A stretch of DNA of 64,000 nt from Clostridium sporogenes (GCF_001020205.1 NZ_CP011663.1:1302001-1366000), one strand, 5' to 3'. Counted from the first letter of the stretch, positions 17,426 through 27,019 are shown. The notes: generated by a model not told the origin, from the sequence alone. Numbers and translations are program-made.

Positions 17426-18756
17426 TGGACTATGATTTTGAAAATATTCATTTCCAAGATGTAGATTTAGAAGAATATAATTCTATAGATATAAAATTTT
17501 CTAATAAAGAAAAGGAAGATATAAAAAAGAAGCTAAGAAAAAAGATTGCTAAAAGAAGAAATAAGAGAAAGGGATTAGTGGCTTCTATAGCATTAGTATT
17601 GACATCAGTATTACTATTCTCTAATGCAAGTAGTGTAATAGCTAATGTAGTGCCTACATTTAATAAAATATATGAAAGCATTGGTTTTAAATCAAAGAAT
17701 TTACCACATTCAATTTATATTGGAAAAACTTATGAAGAAAATGGTATAAAGGTTACTTTAGAAAATTTGGTAGGAACAAAGCATGTTATAAAGGTGTCTA
17801 TAAAAGTAGAGTATAGTGATAAATGGAAAAAATCAGAGAGGCCTTTAGTTTATTTTGCTTATGGTTTTCAAGGAAAATTAGATACAGGTTCATCTGGAGG
17901 ATTAAAAAATATTGATGAAAATACAGAGCTTATGGTTCTTGATTTTTCTTCAGATAAGGAGTTACCAAGTAAAGGAAATTTTGAAATTAAAGCAATGAGT
18001 GATGGCTTTAATAAATCATTAGTTTGGAATATGAATGTAGATTTTTCAAAGAATTTTAAAGATACTATTGAAAAACAAGTAAATATTTCTAAGAATATAG
18101 GAGTGAATATTAATCATATTGAAGCTAATATACTAGGTATTATTATAAAGAGTAATAATTGGTTAGTAGCTTTATCTAATGGGGATACTTATTATTTAAA
18201 ATTAGATAATAAAATTTATCCAATCTTTGGATCAGAATGGACTAGTGAAAAAGAAGATTATATTTTTACTTTTTTAGAAAATGTTAATTATAATTCAATA
18301 AAAAACTCTAAAAATATTTCTCTTATAAAACATAGTATTGAAAGATCTAAGAAAATAGATAGTAACAAAATGGTAAAGGAAGAAGAGATAAAATATTATG
18401 ACAAAATAGAGAAACAATTAAATAATATCCCTAAAGAAGAGGATAGTGGAGTAGTTTATACGAAAAATATTACATTTAATAATGGGAATAGGGCTGAAAT
18501 TTATAATATAGAAAGAAAAGGTGGAAAAATTCGAGTTTATGTTAAAGGTGATGATAAGAAACAAGTATTTAATATGTTTTCATTTTTGTACACCAGTACA
18601 GGTATTTTAGTTCAAAGCATAGAGGAGACTAATGTAGGATATATTGGAGAATTTAATGATATATCAAAGAATAAGGTAACTATTAAAATGAATGGTGGTA
18701 TATTAGAATGTGAAGGAATTTATAAACAAGAGGAATCGAATGTTATATTAAAATAG
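17425..18756 (+). CDS. DUF4179-family transmembrane anti-sigma factor
   Basis: A 443-aa protein with a ~45-residue charged cytoplasmic N terminus (lysine/arginine-rich KKKLRKKIAKRRNKRKG), one membrane segment (~residues 50-70, LVASIALVLTSVLLFS) and a large extracellular part. The segment after the helix (IANVVPTFNKIYESIGF) fits DUF4179. The start overlaps the sigma-factor stop. By family precedent the N terminus binds the ECF factor and the outer domain senses envelope conditions. The signal is unknown. Confidence 0.88.
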   Translation: MDYDFENIHFQDVDLEEYNSIDIKFSNKEKEDIKKKLRKKIAKRRNKRKGLVASIALVLTSVLLFSNASSVIANVVPTFNKIYESIGFKSKNLPHSIYIGKTYEENGIKVTLENLVGTKHVIKVSIKVEYSDKWKKSERPLVYFAYGFQGKLDTGSSGGLKNIDENTELMVLDFSSDKELPSKGNFEIKAMSDGFNKSLVWNMNVDFSKNFKDTIEKQVNISKNIGVNINHIEANILGIIIKSNNWLVALSNGDTYYLKLDNKIYPIFGSEWTSEKEDYIFTFLENVNYNSIKNSKNISLIKHSIERSKKIDSNKMVKEEEIKYYDKIEKQLNNIPKEEDSGVVYTKNITFNNGNRAEIYNIERKGGKIRVYVKGDDKKQVFNMFSFLYTSTGILVQSIEETNVGYIGEFNDISKNKVTIKMNGGILECEGIYKQEESNVILK

Positions 18757-18837
18757 TTGTGATGAATTAACAATGTATATTTAGTTATTAAAAATAAAAG
18801 ACAAGAATAGTAATAATGTTAAAATAGTATATTTGTT

Positions 18838-18886
18838 AAGAGAGTTATCCTATAAATTAATGAGATAATTCTCTTTTTATTTTTTA
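18838..18886 (+). terminator. Terminator of the ECF sigma / anti-sigma operon
   Basis: AAGAGAGTTATC (18838-18849) pairs with GATAATTCTCTT (18864-18875) with one G-T pair, followed by a long T-run. Confidence 0.85.
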
Positions 18887-18992
18887 AAATTAAGTAACGG
18901 ATTTTAGCACGAAAAATGATATATAGAAATAGAAAAAATAGATATAGTAATGTTTAGAATAATATTTACAAATCATTAAAAATATGATAATG

Positions 18993-19020
18993 TATGACTA
19001 TAATAATAAGAACAGTCATA
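18993..19020 (+). promoter_or_regulatory. Dyad operator candidate before the TetR gene
   Basis: TATGACT at 18993-18999 and its exact inverse AGTCATA at 19014-19020 are spaced 14 bp apart, centred about 30 bp before the TetR start, with TATAAT overlapping the left arm. The position suits autoregulation by the TetR protein. The assignment is inferred. Confidence 0.4.
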
Positions 19021-19039
19021 GAGGAGAGAGGTAAGATTT

Positions 19040-19630
19040 ATGGGGACAGCTTTTACAGATAATGAAAAAAATATAATAAAAACTAAATTAAAGGCTTGTG
19101 CAAGTATCTGTATGAGTAAGTATGGTATAAAAAAAACAACTGTTGATGAATTAGTTAAAGAGGTTGGTATATCTAAAGGAGCTTTCTATAAATTTTATGA
19201 TTCTAAAGAATTACTTTTCTTTGAGGTATTTGAAGATTGTCATAGTGAAATATACGGAGCTGCACTTAATATTTTAATTACCCGTACAGATTTAAGTGAA
19301 AGGGAACGTGTAGAAGAAGCTCTTCTTAAAGCTTACAAACTTATGAAAGAATCTTCTATGATGTATATAATAGAAAACGAACTGCAATATTTATTGAGAA
19401 AGATTCCACCTGAAGTATTAAAAAATCATTTTCATAGTGATGATGTACATATACAAGAACTTATTAGAGAATCAGGAATCACTATAAATAAAAGTCCTGA
19501 ATTTGTATGTGCAGTTGTTAAGGCTATTATGTTGACACTTTCTCATCAAAAAAATATTGGGGAGGAATACTATGATGATGTACTAAATTTATTAGTTAAA
19601 GGGGCTTGTCAACAATTATTAGAAGAATAA
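19040..19630 (+). CDS. TetR/AcrR-family transcriptional regulator
   Basis: A 196-aa protein with an N-terminal TetR helix-turn-helix (MSKYGIKKTTVDELVKEVG, then ISKGAFYKFYDSKELLF) and a variable all-helical ligand domain. AGAGGAGAGAGG precedes the start. It lies directly upstream of a large ABC exporter in the same direction, so it probably represses that transporter, itself, or both. The ligand is unknown. Confidence 0.92.
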   Translation: MGTAFTDNEKNIIKTKLKACASICMSKYGIKKTTVDELVKEVGISKGAFYKFYDSKELLFFEVFEDCHSEIYGAALNILITRTDLSERERVEEALLKAYKLMKESSMMYIIENELQYLLRKIPPEVLKNHFHSDDVHIQELIRESGITINKSPEFVCAVVKAIMLTLSHQKNIGEEYYDDVLNLLVKGACQQLLEE

Positions 19631-19805
19631 AATAGTGAAATATGAGGGGCAAATTTAAACAAGAAAAATAAAATGTCCCTAGTTATTATAATATTAAAAA
19701 TAAAAAAACTTAGGTTACATAATGTAATTGATCGTATAGAATTAATTTAAAAACTTATATAGAAGTATGTATTTATTAATAATGAGGGATAATTCTAAAG
19801 TACTG

Positions 19806-19833
19806 TTGATAATGAAAATCATTTTAATATATT
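19806..19833 (+). promoter_or_regulatory. Promoter overlapped by a Fur-box-like sequence
   Basis: TTGATA (19806-19811) and TATATT (19828-19833) are spaced 16 bp. GATAATGAAAATCATTTTA at 19808-19826 matches 16 of 19 positions of the classical Fur box and covers the -35 and spacer. It lies 70-90 bp before the ABC transporter start, so iron repression of that operon is a sound hypothesis. Confidence 0.6.
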
Positions 19834-19895
19834 CATTTATAAATATTTAATTTAGTTTAAGTACATAAATATATTTGTTCAAAGGAGGTATAATA

Positions 19896-20594
19896 ATGTT
19901 TTTAGATGTAAGAGATATTAAGAAAAGTTATGGTGGAGTAGAAAATTCAACTCAGATATTAAATGGAATTAGTCTAGGGGTAGAGAGAGGACAAATGTGC
20001 GTTATTTTAGGTCCTAGCGGTTCAGGAAAATCAACGTTACTTAATACAATCGGAGGATTAGACGGAGTAGATGAGGGGCAAATTGTTGTAGATGGGTTAG
20101 ATATCAGTAAGTTAAAAAGTAAAGAATTATCACTTTACAGAAGAAATTACTTAGGGTTTATTTTTCAGTTTTATAATCTTGTACCTAATTTAACACTAAG
20201 AGAAAATATACAGGTATGTGAATATTTGTCAAAGGAATCACTAGATTTAGATGAATTATTGGAAGTATTAGGTATAAAAGAACATAAAAATAAGTTTCCA
20301 TCCCAATTATCCGGTGGACAACAACAACGTTGTGCTATAGCAAGAGCTTTAATAAAAAATCCTAAGCTATTATTATGTGATGAACCTACAGGTGCTCTAG
20401 ATTATAAAACCTCTAAAGAAATCTTAATATTACTAGAGGAGATTAATAAAAAATACGGTACCACAATGCTTATTGTTACACATAATACAGTTATTAAAGA
20501 TATGGTTCATAAAGTTATAAAGATTAAAGATGGACAAATTAGTAATGAATATGTAAATAAAAATCCAATACCAGCAATAGAATTACAGTGGTAG
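19896..20594 (+). CDS. ABC transporter ATP-binding protein (MacB/LolD type)
   Basis: A 232-aa nucleotide-binding subunit: Walker A GPSGSGKST, Q-loop FQFYNLVP, signature LSGGQQQR, Walker B LLLCDEPTGALD, switch His in THNT. ATG 19896 is 8 nt after AAAGGAGG; the upstream in-frame TTG (19875) precedes that site and is rejected. It pairs with the FtsX-type permease starting 13 bp downstream. Such pairs usually extrude lipids, peptides or drugs or transmit mechanical work rather than import. A Fur-like box sits over the promoter. Confidence 0.94.
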   Translation: MFLDVRDIKKSYGGVENSTQILNGISLGVERGQMCVILGPSGSGKSTLLNTIGGLDGVDEGQIVVDGLDISKLKSKELSLYRRNYLGFIFQFYNLVPNLTLRENIQVCEYLSKESLDLDELLEVLGIKEHKNKFPSQLSGGQQQRCAIARALIKNPKLLLCDEPTGALDYKTSKEILILLEEINKKYGTTMLIVTHNTVIKDMVHKVIKIKDGQISNEYVNKNPIPAIELQW

Positions 20595-20607
20595 AGGAGT
20601 TAAAAAC

Positions 20608-23600
20608 ATGATTTTAAATAAAAGAATAAAAAGGGAATTAAAAAATAATATTTTTAGATATGGGGCCTTGTTTTTTATGCTTGTATTAGGAATGTCTATG
20701 GTTATTGGTACGTCAGCGGCTACAGACTCAGTAATTAATACTATAAAAGAATGTAACAAAAAAAATAATATTGAAAATGGAGAGTTTTCAGTGTTTGTAC
20801 CATTATCCGGAAAAGATAAGGAATATCTTAAGAGAAAAGGGGTTCAAATAGAAGAGAATTTTTATATGGATTTTGATTTAGATAATAGTTCTACTCTTAG
20901 AGTATTTAAAAATAGAAAGGGAATAAATTTAGTTCAGTTAAATGAGGGTAAACTAGCAGTAAAGGATAATGAAATAGTTTTAGAGAAACATTATGCCAAA
21001 AATCATAATTATAGTGTAAATGATATTATTAGAATAGCAGATAAAAAATATATTGTAACAGGTATTGGCACAGTTCCAGATTATAATTTAGTTATGGCCA
21101 ATCCTTCAGATATATCTTCTAATATACAGAAGTTTAGTATTTCTTTTGTAAGTGAAAAAGCATATAATACTTTAAAATCTAGTGGGAGGTTTAAATCCAG
21201 CGAAGAATATTGTTATAGTTATATTTTAAAAGGTGAAATGACAGATAAAGAATTAAAAGATTATTTGGTAAATATGGATTTTGATAAGGAAAAGATAACT
21301 AATATATATATGAAACAAGTAATTGAAAAAATAGAAAATAATAAGAAAAAACTTATTAAGAGCACAGAAGAAATAAGGGATGGCAGTAAAAACATTGCTG
21401 ATAAAAGTACAAAATTAAAAGATGGAGCCAATAAATTAGAAGGAGGAGCTATAAAGCTAAGGGATGGATTAGAAAATCTCAGTGATGGAGCGGGCACCTT
21501 ATCTGGAGCTATGGGAGAGTTAAGATCAGGGATCGATAATATAAAATCAGGTACAGCATCCCTAAAAAGGGGAAGTGAATCTTTAGAAGAAGGATTAAAT
21601 AAGCTAACTGCTAATAACAAAGCATTAATTAATGGAGCAGAAGTAGTATTTAATTCTATGTTAGTACAAGCATCTTTAGATTTAAGCAATATAACAGGGA
21701 AGAATATTAGTTTAAATAAAAATAATTATGAACAAATTTTAAATAATTTAATGAGTAGTAGTAATGATGAAAGGTTACAGAGGATTATTCTAAATATAAA
21801 AAAGCAGTTAATGAGTTATAAAGAATTCTATGATGGATTAAAAAATTATTTAAATGGGGTTGATGCTTCATATAAAGGAGCAGTTAACTTGGCACAGGGA
21901 GCAGCTAAGATAGATAACGGCTCTCAAAAGCTGCAAGAGGGTGCGTCCAAAGTTTATAATGCAGGTATAAAATTAAAAAACGGTAGTGAAAAGCTTGAAA
22001 AAGGAAGTAAAGATTTAAAATCAGGAATCAGTAAGGCTTCAAAGGGAGCTTCAGAATTTAATAAGGGAAATAAGGAGTTATATAAAGGAACAGAAAAATT
22101 TAAAGAAGGCATTACTAAATTTGCAAATGATAATATGAATTATAAGTATGAAAATTTAACTTCATTTTTAGTAAATAAAGATAATCCTAGAATTAACGGT
22201 GCTGAGGATGATACAAAAATTAATAAAGTAGTATCTATGTTTTCAGGTATTATATTTATTATTTTAGTGGCATATATGATTTCTGTATTTATTACACATA
22301 ATATTGAAAAAGAAAGTGCTGTTATTGGAACATTATACTCTATGGGATATTTAAAAAAAGAATTACTTATACATTTTTTAATTTTACCAGTAGTTATTGT
22401 GTCTTTAGGTGGTATTATTGGGACAATAATAGGCTTTTCTTTAATACCATATATGGCAAAAGATAGTGCTTTATATTTTTCTTTTCCTGATGTAAAAAAA
22501 TATTATTCTTTATATTTAATTGGATATGGAATAATAGTACCAACCTTAATTGCCATAATAGTTAATATTGTTGTTATAAATAAGAAACTATCAAAGGAGC
22601 CTTTAAAGTTATTGAGAAAAGAGAAAAAACAAAATAAAATTTCTAATATAAACCTAGGAAATATGGGATTTATAAATCGTTATAGAATTAGGCAGCAGCT
22701 TAGGGAAATCAGAGGAAATATTATTTTGGCTGCAGGACTATTTTTATCTATTTTACTTATGATCTTTGCCTTCACCATTTATGGTAGTATTACTAATTTG
22801 GTAGATAATACTTCAAAGGATGTTAAATTTAATTATATGTATCTATTAAAATATCCTCCAGAAGAAAATCCAGACAAAAGTGAGGCTTGTTATACTAAAT
22901 CATTAAATATATATTATGATTTATTAGGAGCAGATTTAGAGGTAGCGGCGCTTGGGATTGATTCTAATAATCCATATTATAATTTTAAAGTAAAATGCAA
23001 TAAAGATGAAATTTATATATCAGATTCTGTTTCTAAAAAATTTGGTTATAAAAAGGGTGATAAAATTACTCTTAATGATAATTTAGAAGATAAGAATTAT
23101 ACATTCACTGTAGCAGATATAGTTAAGTATTCCCATGGGCTTTATGTGTTTATGGATATTGATAATATGAGAGAGGTTTTTGGAAAACAAAATAATTATT
23201 ATAATACTTTACTATCTGATAAGAAAATCAACATTGATAGTGGTAGAGTTCTTTCAGTTACTACTCATAAGGAAATAGTAGATGGAGTATCTTTATTTTT
23301 AGACAATATGTTTGGAATGATTGTATCTTTATTAATTGTATCAATATTAGTGTTTATGTTAGTTATGTATTTATTACTTAAGATGATGATTGATAAAGGA
23401 ACCTTTAGTATTTCACTAATAAAAGTATTCGGTTTTAATGATAAGGAAATAAATAAACTTTATCTTGGAAGTTCACTATATACAGTATTAATAGCAGTAA
23501 TTATTTCTATTCCAATGGGGAAACTTATTATGAATAATATATATCCATCCATGGTGGCTAACGTTGCAACTGCAATGCCAGCATATATATATCCTATGAA

Positions 23601-23712
23601 TTATGTAATTATAATTGCTATAATATTTGTATCTTACTTTATAGTTAATTTGTTTTTAAAGAAACATCTTAAGAAGGTTTCTTTGGTAGAAATATTAAAA
23701 GATAGAGAATAA
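20608..23712 (+). CDS. Giant FtsX/MacB-type ABC permease with YhgE-like heptad-glycine helices
   Basis: A 1034-aa permease. One helix lies near residues 13-35, then an extracellular domain, a three-helix FtsX block (~540-660), a second extracellular domain, and a second FtsX block (~890-1030). Between residues ~235-340 and ~424-510 are two stretches in which glycine recurs every seven residues (GANKLEGGAIKLRDG type), like the helical arms of YhgE/Pip and MMPL-associated proteins. These would form long periplasm-side coiled coils. It follows its ATPase by 13 bp. The substrate is unknown; export of a lipid, surface polymer or toxic molecule is plausible. Confidence 0.9.
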   Translation: MILNKRIKRELKNNIFRYGALFFMLVLGMSMVIGTSAATDSVINTIKECNKKNNIENGEFSVFVPLSGKDKEYLKRKGVQIEENFYMDFDLDNSSTLRVFKNRKGINLVQLNEGKLAVKDNEIVLEKHYAKNHNYSVNDIIRIADKKYIVTGIGTVPDYNLVMANPSDISSNIQKFSISFVSEKAYNTLKSSGRFKSSEEYCYSYILKGEMTDKELKDYLVNMDFDKEKITNIYMKQVIEKIENNKKKLIKSTEEIRDGSKNIADKSTKLKDGANKLEGGAIKLRDGLENLSDGAGTLSGAMGELRSGIDNIKSGTASLKRGSESLEEGLNKLTANNKALINGAEVVFNSMLVQASLDLSNITGKNISLNKNNYEQILNNLMSSSNDERLQRIILNIKKQLMSYKEFYDGLKNYLNGVDASYKGAVNLAQGAAKIDNGSQKLQEGASKVYNAGIKLKNGSEKLEKGSKDLKSGISKASKGASEFNKGNKELYKGTEKFKEGITKFANDNMNYKYENLTSFLVNKDNPRINGAEDDTKINKVVSMFSGIIFIILVAYMISVFITHNIEKESAVIGTLYSMGYLKKELLIHFLILPVVIVSLGGIIGTIIGFSLIPYMAKDSALYFSFPDVKKYYSLYLIGYGIIVPTLIAIIVNIVVINKKLSKEPLKLLRKEKKQNKISNINLGNMGFINRYRIRQQLREIRGNIILAAGLFLSILLMIFAFTIYGSITNLVDNTSKDVKFNYMYLLKYPPEENPDKSEACYTKSLNIYYDLLGADLEVAALGIDSNNPYYNFKVKCNKDEIYISDSVSKKFGYKKGDKITLNDNLEDKNYTFTVADIVKYSHGLYVFMDIDNMREVFGKQNNYYNTLLSDKKINIDSGRVLSVTTHKEIVDGVSLFLDNMFGMIVSLLIVSILVFMLVMYLLLKMMIDKGTFSISLIKVFGFNDKEINKLYLGSSLYTVLIAVIISIPMGKLIMNNIYPSMVANVATAMPAYIYPMNYVIIIAIIFVSYFIVNLFLKKHLKKVSLVEILKDRE

Positions 23713-23832
23713 TATCTGTTGGATATAAATTACTTTACATAAATATAATATTTTTTAAATAGAAAAGTTTTATGGGGTAATATATTATAAGTTTTATATT
23801 TGCATGAGATGAAATATACCTATATATTAATA

Positions 23833-23896
23833 AAAATGTTTCAAGAATAAAAAACTTTAGTAAGAATTTTATTCTTGGAGCATTTTTTATTTTTTT
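23833..23896 (+). terminator. Terminator of the ABC exporter operon
   Basis: CAAGAATAAAA pairs perfectly with TTTTATTCTTG, extended by ATG/CAT across a small internal loop, and is followed by a T-rich run to about 23896. Confidence 0.85.
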
Positions 23897-23907
23897 GGAG
23901 CAGATAT

Positions 23908-23922
23908 TAATAATGGTTATCA
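23908..23922. promoter_or_regulatory. Second Fur-box-like 15-mer before the MATE remnant
   Basis: TAATAATGGTTATCA is, on the minus strand, 13 of 15 to TGATAATNATTATCA (counting the N). It lies about 120 bp before the MATE remnant and 90 bp after the exporter terminator. It is weaker than the site at 19808. Confidence 0.3.
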
Positions 23923-24041
23923 ATTATAATCAATTAGGAGGAAGATGATGTGAAATTAAATTTAAGTTTTTTAGATATATATGTTAAATTAAAACTAAAA
24001 ATATATATTAAATATTTTTAACAAGAGGAGTAAATATATTA

Positions 24042-24360
24042 ATGAATAAAAATAGAGAAGAATTGTTAGAAAAAGATTCCAAATCCTTAATGTTTAAATT
24101 ATGTATTCCAGCGATTTTAGGAATACTAGTAATAGGATTATACTCATCTATGGATGGAATTTTTGCGAGACAATTAATGCTGTGGGGGCTGGAGCTTTAA
24201 GTGTTGGAAAAAGTGGTTTATGGTCAGGTGTTCCTGAAAGGTACAATGTAATAAAAATATCTAAAGCAGATAAAGAAATTAATATAGATGATTTTATTTC
24301 CAAATTAAATCTCGTTGAAGTTATTTTAAGATTATTTTTAATTTCATACAAATTTTTTTA
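24042..24360 (+). pseudogene. MATE-family efflux pump, N-terminal remnant
   Basis: An AGAGGAG site and ATG at 24042 begin a MATE-like N terminus (MNKNREELLEKDSKSLMFK, then CIPAILGILVIGLYSSMDGIF). Near 24168 the frame shifts: INAVGAGALSVG, clearly MATE helix 1-2 sequence, continues in the frame open to 24361. After that the sequence (SGVPERYNVIKISKADKEI) is no longer MATE-like, so most of the ~450-aa protein is deleted and the end may come from another gene. It is not functional. Confidence 0.75.
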
Positions 24361-24428
24361 GGTAATTTTAATAGTTCAATGTTTTCATTTAGATAAAGAG
24401 GTTTAATATTTTTGGTATTTTCTAGACA

Positions 24429-24459
24429 TTTAAAAGCCTCTTCTATTGAGGCTTTTAAA
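24429..24459. terminator. Perfect hairpin between the MATE remnant and the LanFEG-like operon
   Basis: A 12-bp stem (24429-24440 with 24448-24459) has a 7-nt loop. The outer U-tract is weak on both strands. It lies at the convergent junction, about 90 bp past the end of the minus-strand operon. Confidence 0.6.
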
Positions 24460-24550
24460 GTGTAGTAATTGTATTTATTTATATAATTTAAATTTATATC
24501 TAGGTTATAAGAAAGGTTATTATAAATAAGTTGTATTATTTTTTATTATA

Positions 24551-25294
24551 TTAAAGGATATCTTTATTATTAAGTTCTTTAATACCTTTTAAAGTAACGA
24601 TTATAGTAGTAACAATTCCTATAATGTACATTAATATTCCAGTGGGTATTGGCATTGAAGTATGTGTAGCAGAAATAGCTTTAAAAGCATAGCACCATGG
24701 GAATACAATCCAAAATTTTGTAATCCCAACCAAAACAGAAGGAATTGAAAATATGGTTCCTATTCCTATGGATATAAAAACATTTGAGAATTTCATGCTT
24801 AAGTAATATTGTATCGCCATAACTGGTAGTAGTGAAAAATAAGCTAGAATGGGACGATAGATAACATATAAAGGCATTGAGGAATTAGCAGGTTTTAATA
24901 AGTTGCCACAGATGACTACAATGACTATAAATACTACTATGTTAATAAAAATAAGCAAAGAGCCTGCTAAAAACTTACATATATAAATATGGCTTTTTTT
25001 TATAGGAAGAGATACAATTCTTCTTAGATTATTATCTGTTTTTTCTATGTGTACCAAAATAGCCATTATAATTGTTACAAGCAAAGGCAATAAAAATAAT
25101 CCATACATTAAGGCACTTTGTTCATATATTGGATCCCATATACTGGGGTTATGTTTCATAAATGTTGATTTATATCTTATAAAATTACTAATTCCTGTAC
25201 AAACAAAAAATATTGGTATTATCATTACTATTTCTAGGAATCTTGAACGTTTTAATTTTAAAAGTTCACTTTTAAATATGTTTATCACAAGCAA
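24551..25294 (-). CDS. ABC transporter permease, lantibiotic-immunity type (LanG/CprC-like)
   Basis: A 247-aa membrane protein with six predicted helices, beginning in the ABC-2 style (NIFKSELLKLKRSRFLEIV). Together with the permease and ATPase just upstream it forms a two-permease LanFEG arrangement. Relatives protect against lantibiotics, bacitracin or other cationic peptides (C. difficile CprABC is the closest clostridial precedent I know). It is the last gene of the operon, 7 bp after the LanE-like gene. Confidence 0.88.
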   Translation of the reverse strand: MLVINIFKSELLKLKRSRFLEIVMIIPIFFVCTGISNFIRYKSTFMKHNPSIWDPIYEQSALMYGLFLLPLLVTIIMAILVHIEKTDNNLRRIVSLPIKKSHIYICKFLAGSLLIFINIVVFIVIVVICGNLLKPANSSMPLYVIYRPILAYFSLLPVMAIQYYLSMKFSNVFISIGIGTIFSIPSVLVGITKFWIVFPWCYAFKAISATHTSMPIPTGILMYIIGIVTTIIVTLKGIKELNNKDIL

Positions 25295-25301
25295 ATCCTC
25301 C

Positions 25302-26069
25302 TTATTTAATATCTTTATTTTTAAATTCTAATATACCTATTGTAAGCCATAGTATTCCAGAGATTATACTACTAATAACTGCTGTCTTAGCATCTTTTCC
25401 ATCACCTAGAGGTATAGCTCTTAAAGTTGGCATATAAGGAATTATGTTACTTAAAAAATTACTTTGCCAAAACATAAAAGTATTAGTAATTCCTATAAAA
25501 GCTATAGTTAAAGGAACTAAAAGATTTTTAAAATAGCTACTAATAAATTGTTGGAAGCTTATTATGCTGAGTGAGCATAATATTTGAAAGATTATATATT
25601 TAAATATTATAGTCCCATTAATGAAATTTCCTAATTTAAATATAAAAAGAATAATAACAAATCCTAAACTATTTAAAACTATGGAAATAGAACAAAATAT
25701 GAAAACTACTAGCCATTTTGAAAGATACACTTTAGTTCTATTAAGAGGTAGTGAAAGAACAGATTTCCAGCAATTTTCTTTATGTTCCATAAAATTAATT
25801 TGTGTAGCTGCCAGTATAAAAATTAAACTAGAAAGCATAAACCACAAAGATCCTTGATGATTTACAAAAAGTAAAATATCTAGTTTAGTTTTGGCACCAA
25901 ATTTTTCAAATTGTTTTAAAGCATTTAATGATATCAAGCTATTATATTTGATATAAAGGTATGTGGAGAAAAGACAAAGAGCAACTAATGGAATTATAAA
26001 AACAATTTTCCATAAAAATCCTCTTTTTTGCTTTATAAATTCTATTTTTAATAAACATAGCAGGCTCAT
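25302..26069 (-). CDS. ABC transporter permease, lantibiotic-immunity type (LanE/CprB-like)
   Basis: A 255-aa membrane protein with six predicted helices, beginning LLCLLKIEFIKQKRGFLW as in the EpiE/MutE permeases. It is 2 bp from its ATPase and 7 bp from the second permease, so all three are co-translated. The two permeases are paralogues sharing the N-terminal K/R-rich entry and a helix pattern around 50-250. Expected role: removing peptide antibiotics from the membrane. Confidence 0.88.
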   Translation of the reverse strand: MSLLCLLKIEFIKQKRGFLWKIVFIIPLVALCLFSTYLYIKYNSLISLNALKQFEKFGAKTKLDILLFVNHQGSLWFMLSSLIFILAATQINFMEHKENCWKSVLSLPLNRTKVYLSKWLVVFIFCSISIVLNSLGFVIILFIFKLGNFINGTIIFKYIIFQILCSLSIISFQQFISSYFKNLLVPLTIAFIGITNTFMFWQSNFLSNIIPYMPTLRAIPLGDGKDAKTAVISSIISGILWLTIGILEFKNKDIK

Positions 26070-26071
26070 AA

Positions 26072-26800
26072 TTAAGCAACTCCTTTAATAAGCTTAAGAA
26101 ATATATCCTCAAGATTTTTTTCATCAGGGAATTTTAAGAGCAATTCATCTAGGGAGCCTTGAAATAAAAGCTTACCTAAATTTATTATGCCAATATCATC
26201 TGCCATAATCTGAATTTCACTTAAAATGTGGCTTGAAATTAGAACGGACATTCCATTAATTTTAGGCAGTTCTTTTATAAGTTCTCTTATTTCATGTATA
26301 CCTTCAGGATCAAGACCATTAGTAGGTTCATCTAAAATTAAAAGATCAGGTTCCCCAATTAAAGCTAGAGCAATGCCTAATCTTTGCTTCATTCCAAGAG
26401 AAAACTTTTTTACTTGAGTATTTTTCCATTTGGTTAGTTTAACAGTTTCTAAAACATCATCTATATAACTTTCTTTTAAATTTAAAATTTTCGCAGATAT
26501 TTTTAAATTTTCATAGGCAGTTAAATTAGCATAATAAGATGGTGATTCTACAAGAGAGCCTGTATTTTTTAAAATTTTTATTCTGTTTTCTTTAATGCTT
26601 TTACCGAAAATATTAATTTCTCCATTAGTAGGTTTTATAAGTCCTAAAAGCATACGTATTGTAGTAGATTTTCCTGCTCCATTAGGGCCTAAAAATCCAT
26701 ATATTCTTCCCTTTTTCACCTGCAAGTTTAAATTACTTACTGCATTAAAGCTTTCAAAGGATTTTGTTAGATTTTTTGTTTCAATTATAAAATTTGACAT
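26072..26800 (-). CDS. ABC transporter ATP-binding protein, lantibiotic/bacitracin-resistance type (LanF/CprA-like)
   Basis: A 242-aa ATPase: Walker A GPNGAGKST, Q-loop LVESPSYYANLTA, signature FSLGMKQRLG, Walker B LLILDEPTNGLD, and the switch His in SSHIL. This is the BcrA/LanF subgroup. It is the first gene of the minus-strand operon, preceded by AAGGGGG. It is divergent from the two-component system at 27020, with a shared 220-bp control region that holds an 11-bp-period direct repeat. Confidence 0.93.
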   Translation of the reverse strand: MSNFIIETKNLTKSFESFNAVSNLNLQVKKGRIYGFLGPNGAGKSTTIRMLLGLIKPTNGEINIFGKSIKENRIKILKNTGSLVESPSYYANLTAYENLKISAKILNLKESYIDDVLETVKLTKWKNTQVKKFSLGMKQRLGIALALIGEPDLLILDEPTNGLDPEGIHEIRELIKELPKINGMSVLISSHILSEIQIMADDIGIINLGKLLFQGSLDELLLKFPDEKNLEDIFLKLIKGVA

Positions 26801-26862
26801 TATGTGTCCCCCTTAACTTTTAATTATATAAATAATAAAACATAAAGTTTAAGAACCATTAA

Positions 26863-26886
26863 TGACAACCTTAAGGGAACCTTAAG
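26863..26886. promoter_or_regulatory. Response-regulator binding repeat in the LanFEG / LanRK divergent region
   Basis: AACCTTAAG occurs at 26867-26875 and again at 26878-26886, a spacing of exactly 11 bp (one helical turn) as expected for tandem OmpR-family regulator sites. On the minus strand the repeats abut TTGTCA (26863-26868), a likely -35 for the ABC operon. On the plus strand TATAAT lies at 26924-26929 for the two-component genes. Confidence 0.6.
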
Positions 26887-27019
26887 CTTTACTACTATTA
26901 AAAAAATACTAAAAAAATTATGCTATAATATAAAAAATTAATAATATGCTATAGATAGGTAATGGTATCTATAATATTTAGTAATGTGCTTTTATATAGA
27001 TATTGGGGAGATGTTTAAT

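Noticed and set aside
21261..21689. 142-codon antisense frame
   Set aside because: It is the shadow of the heptad repeats of the FtsX permease; no start signal.
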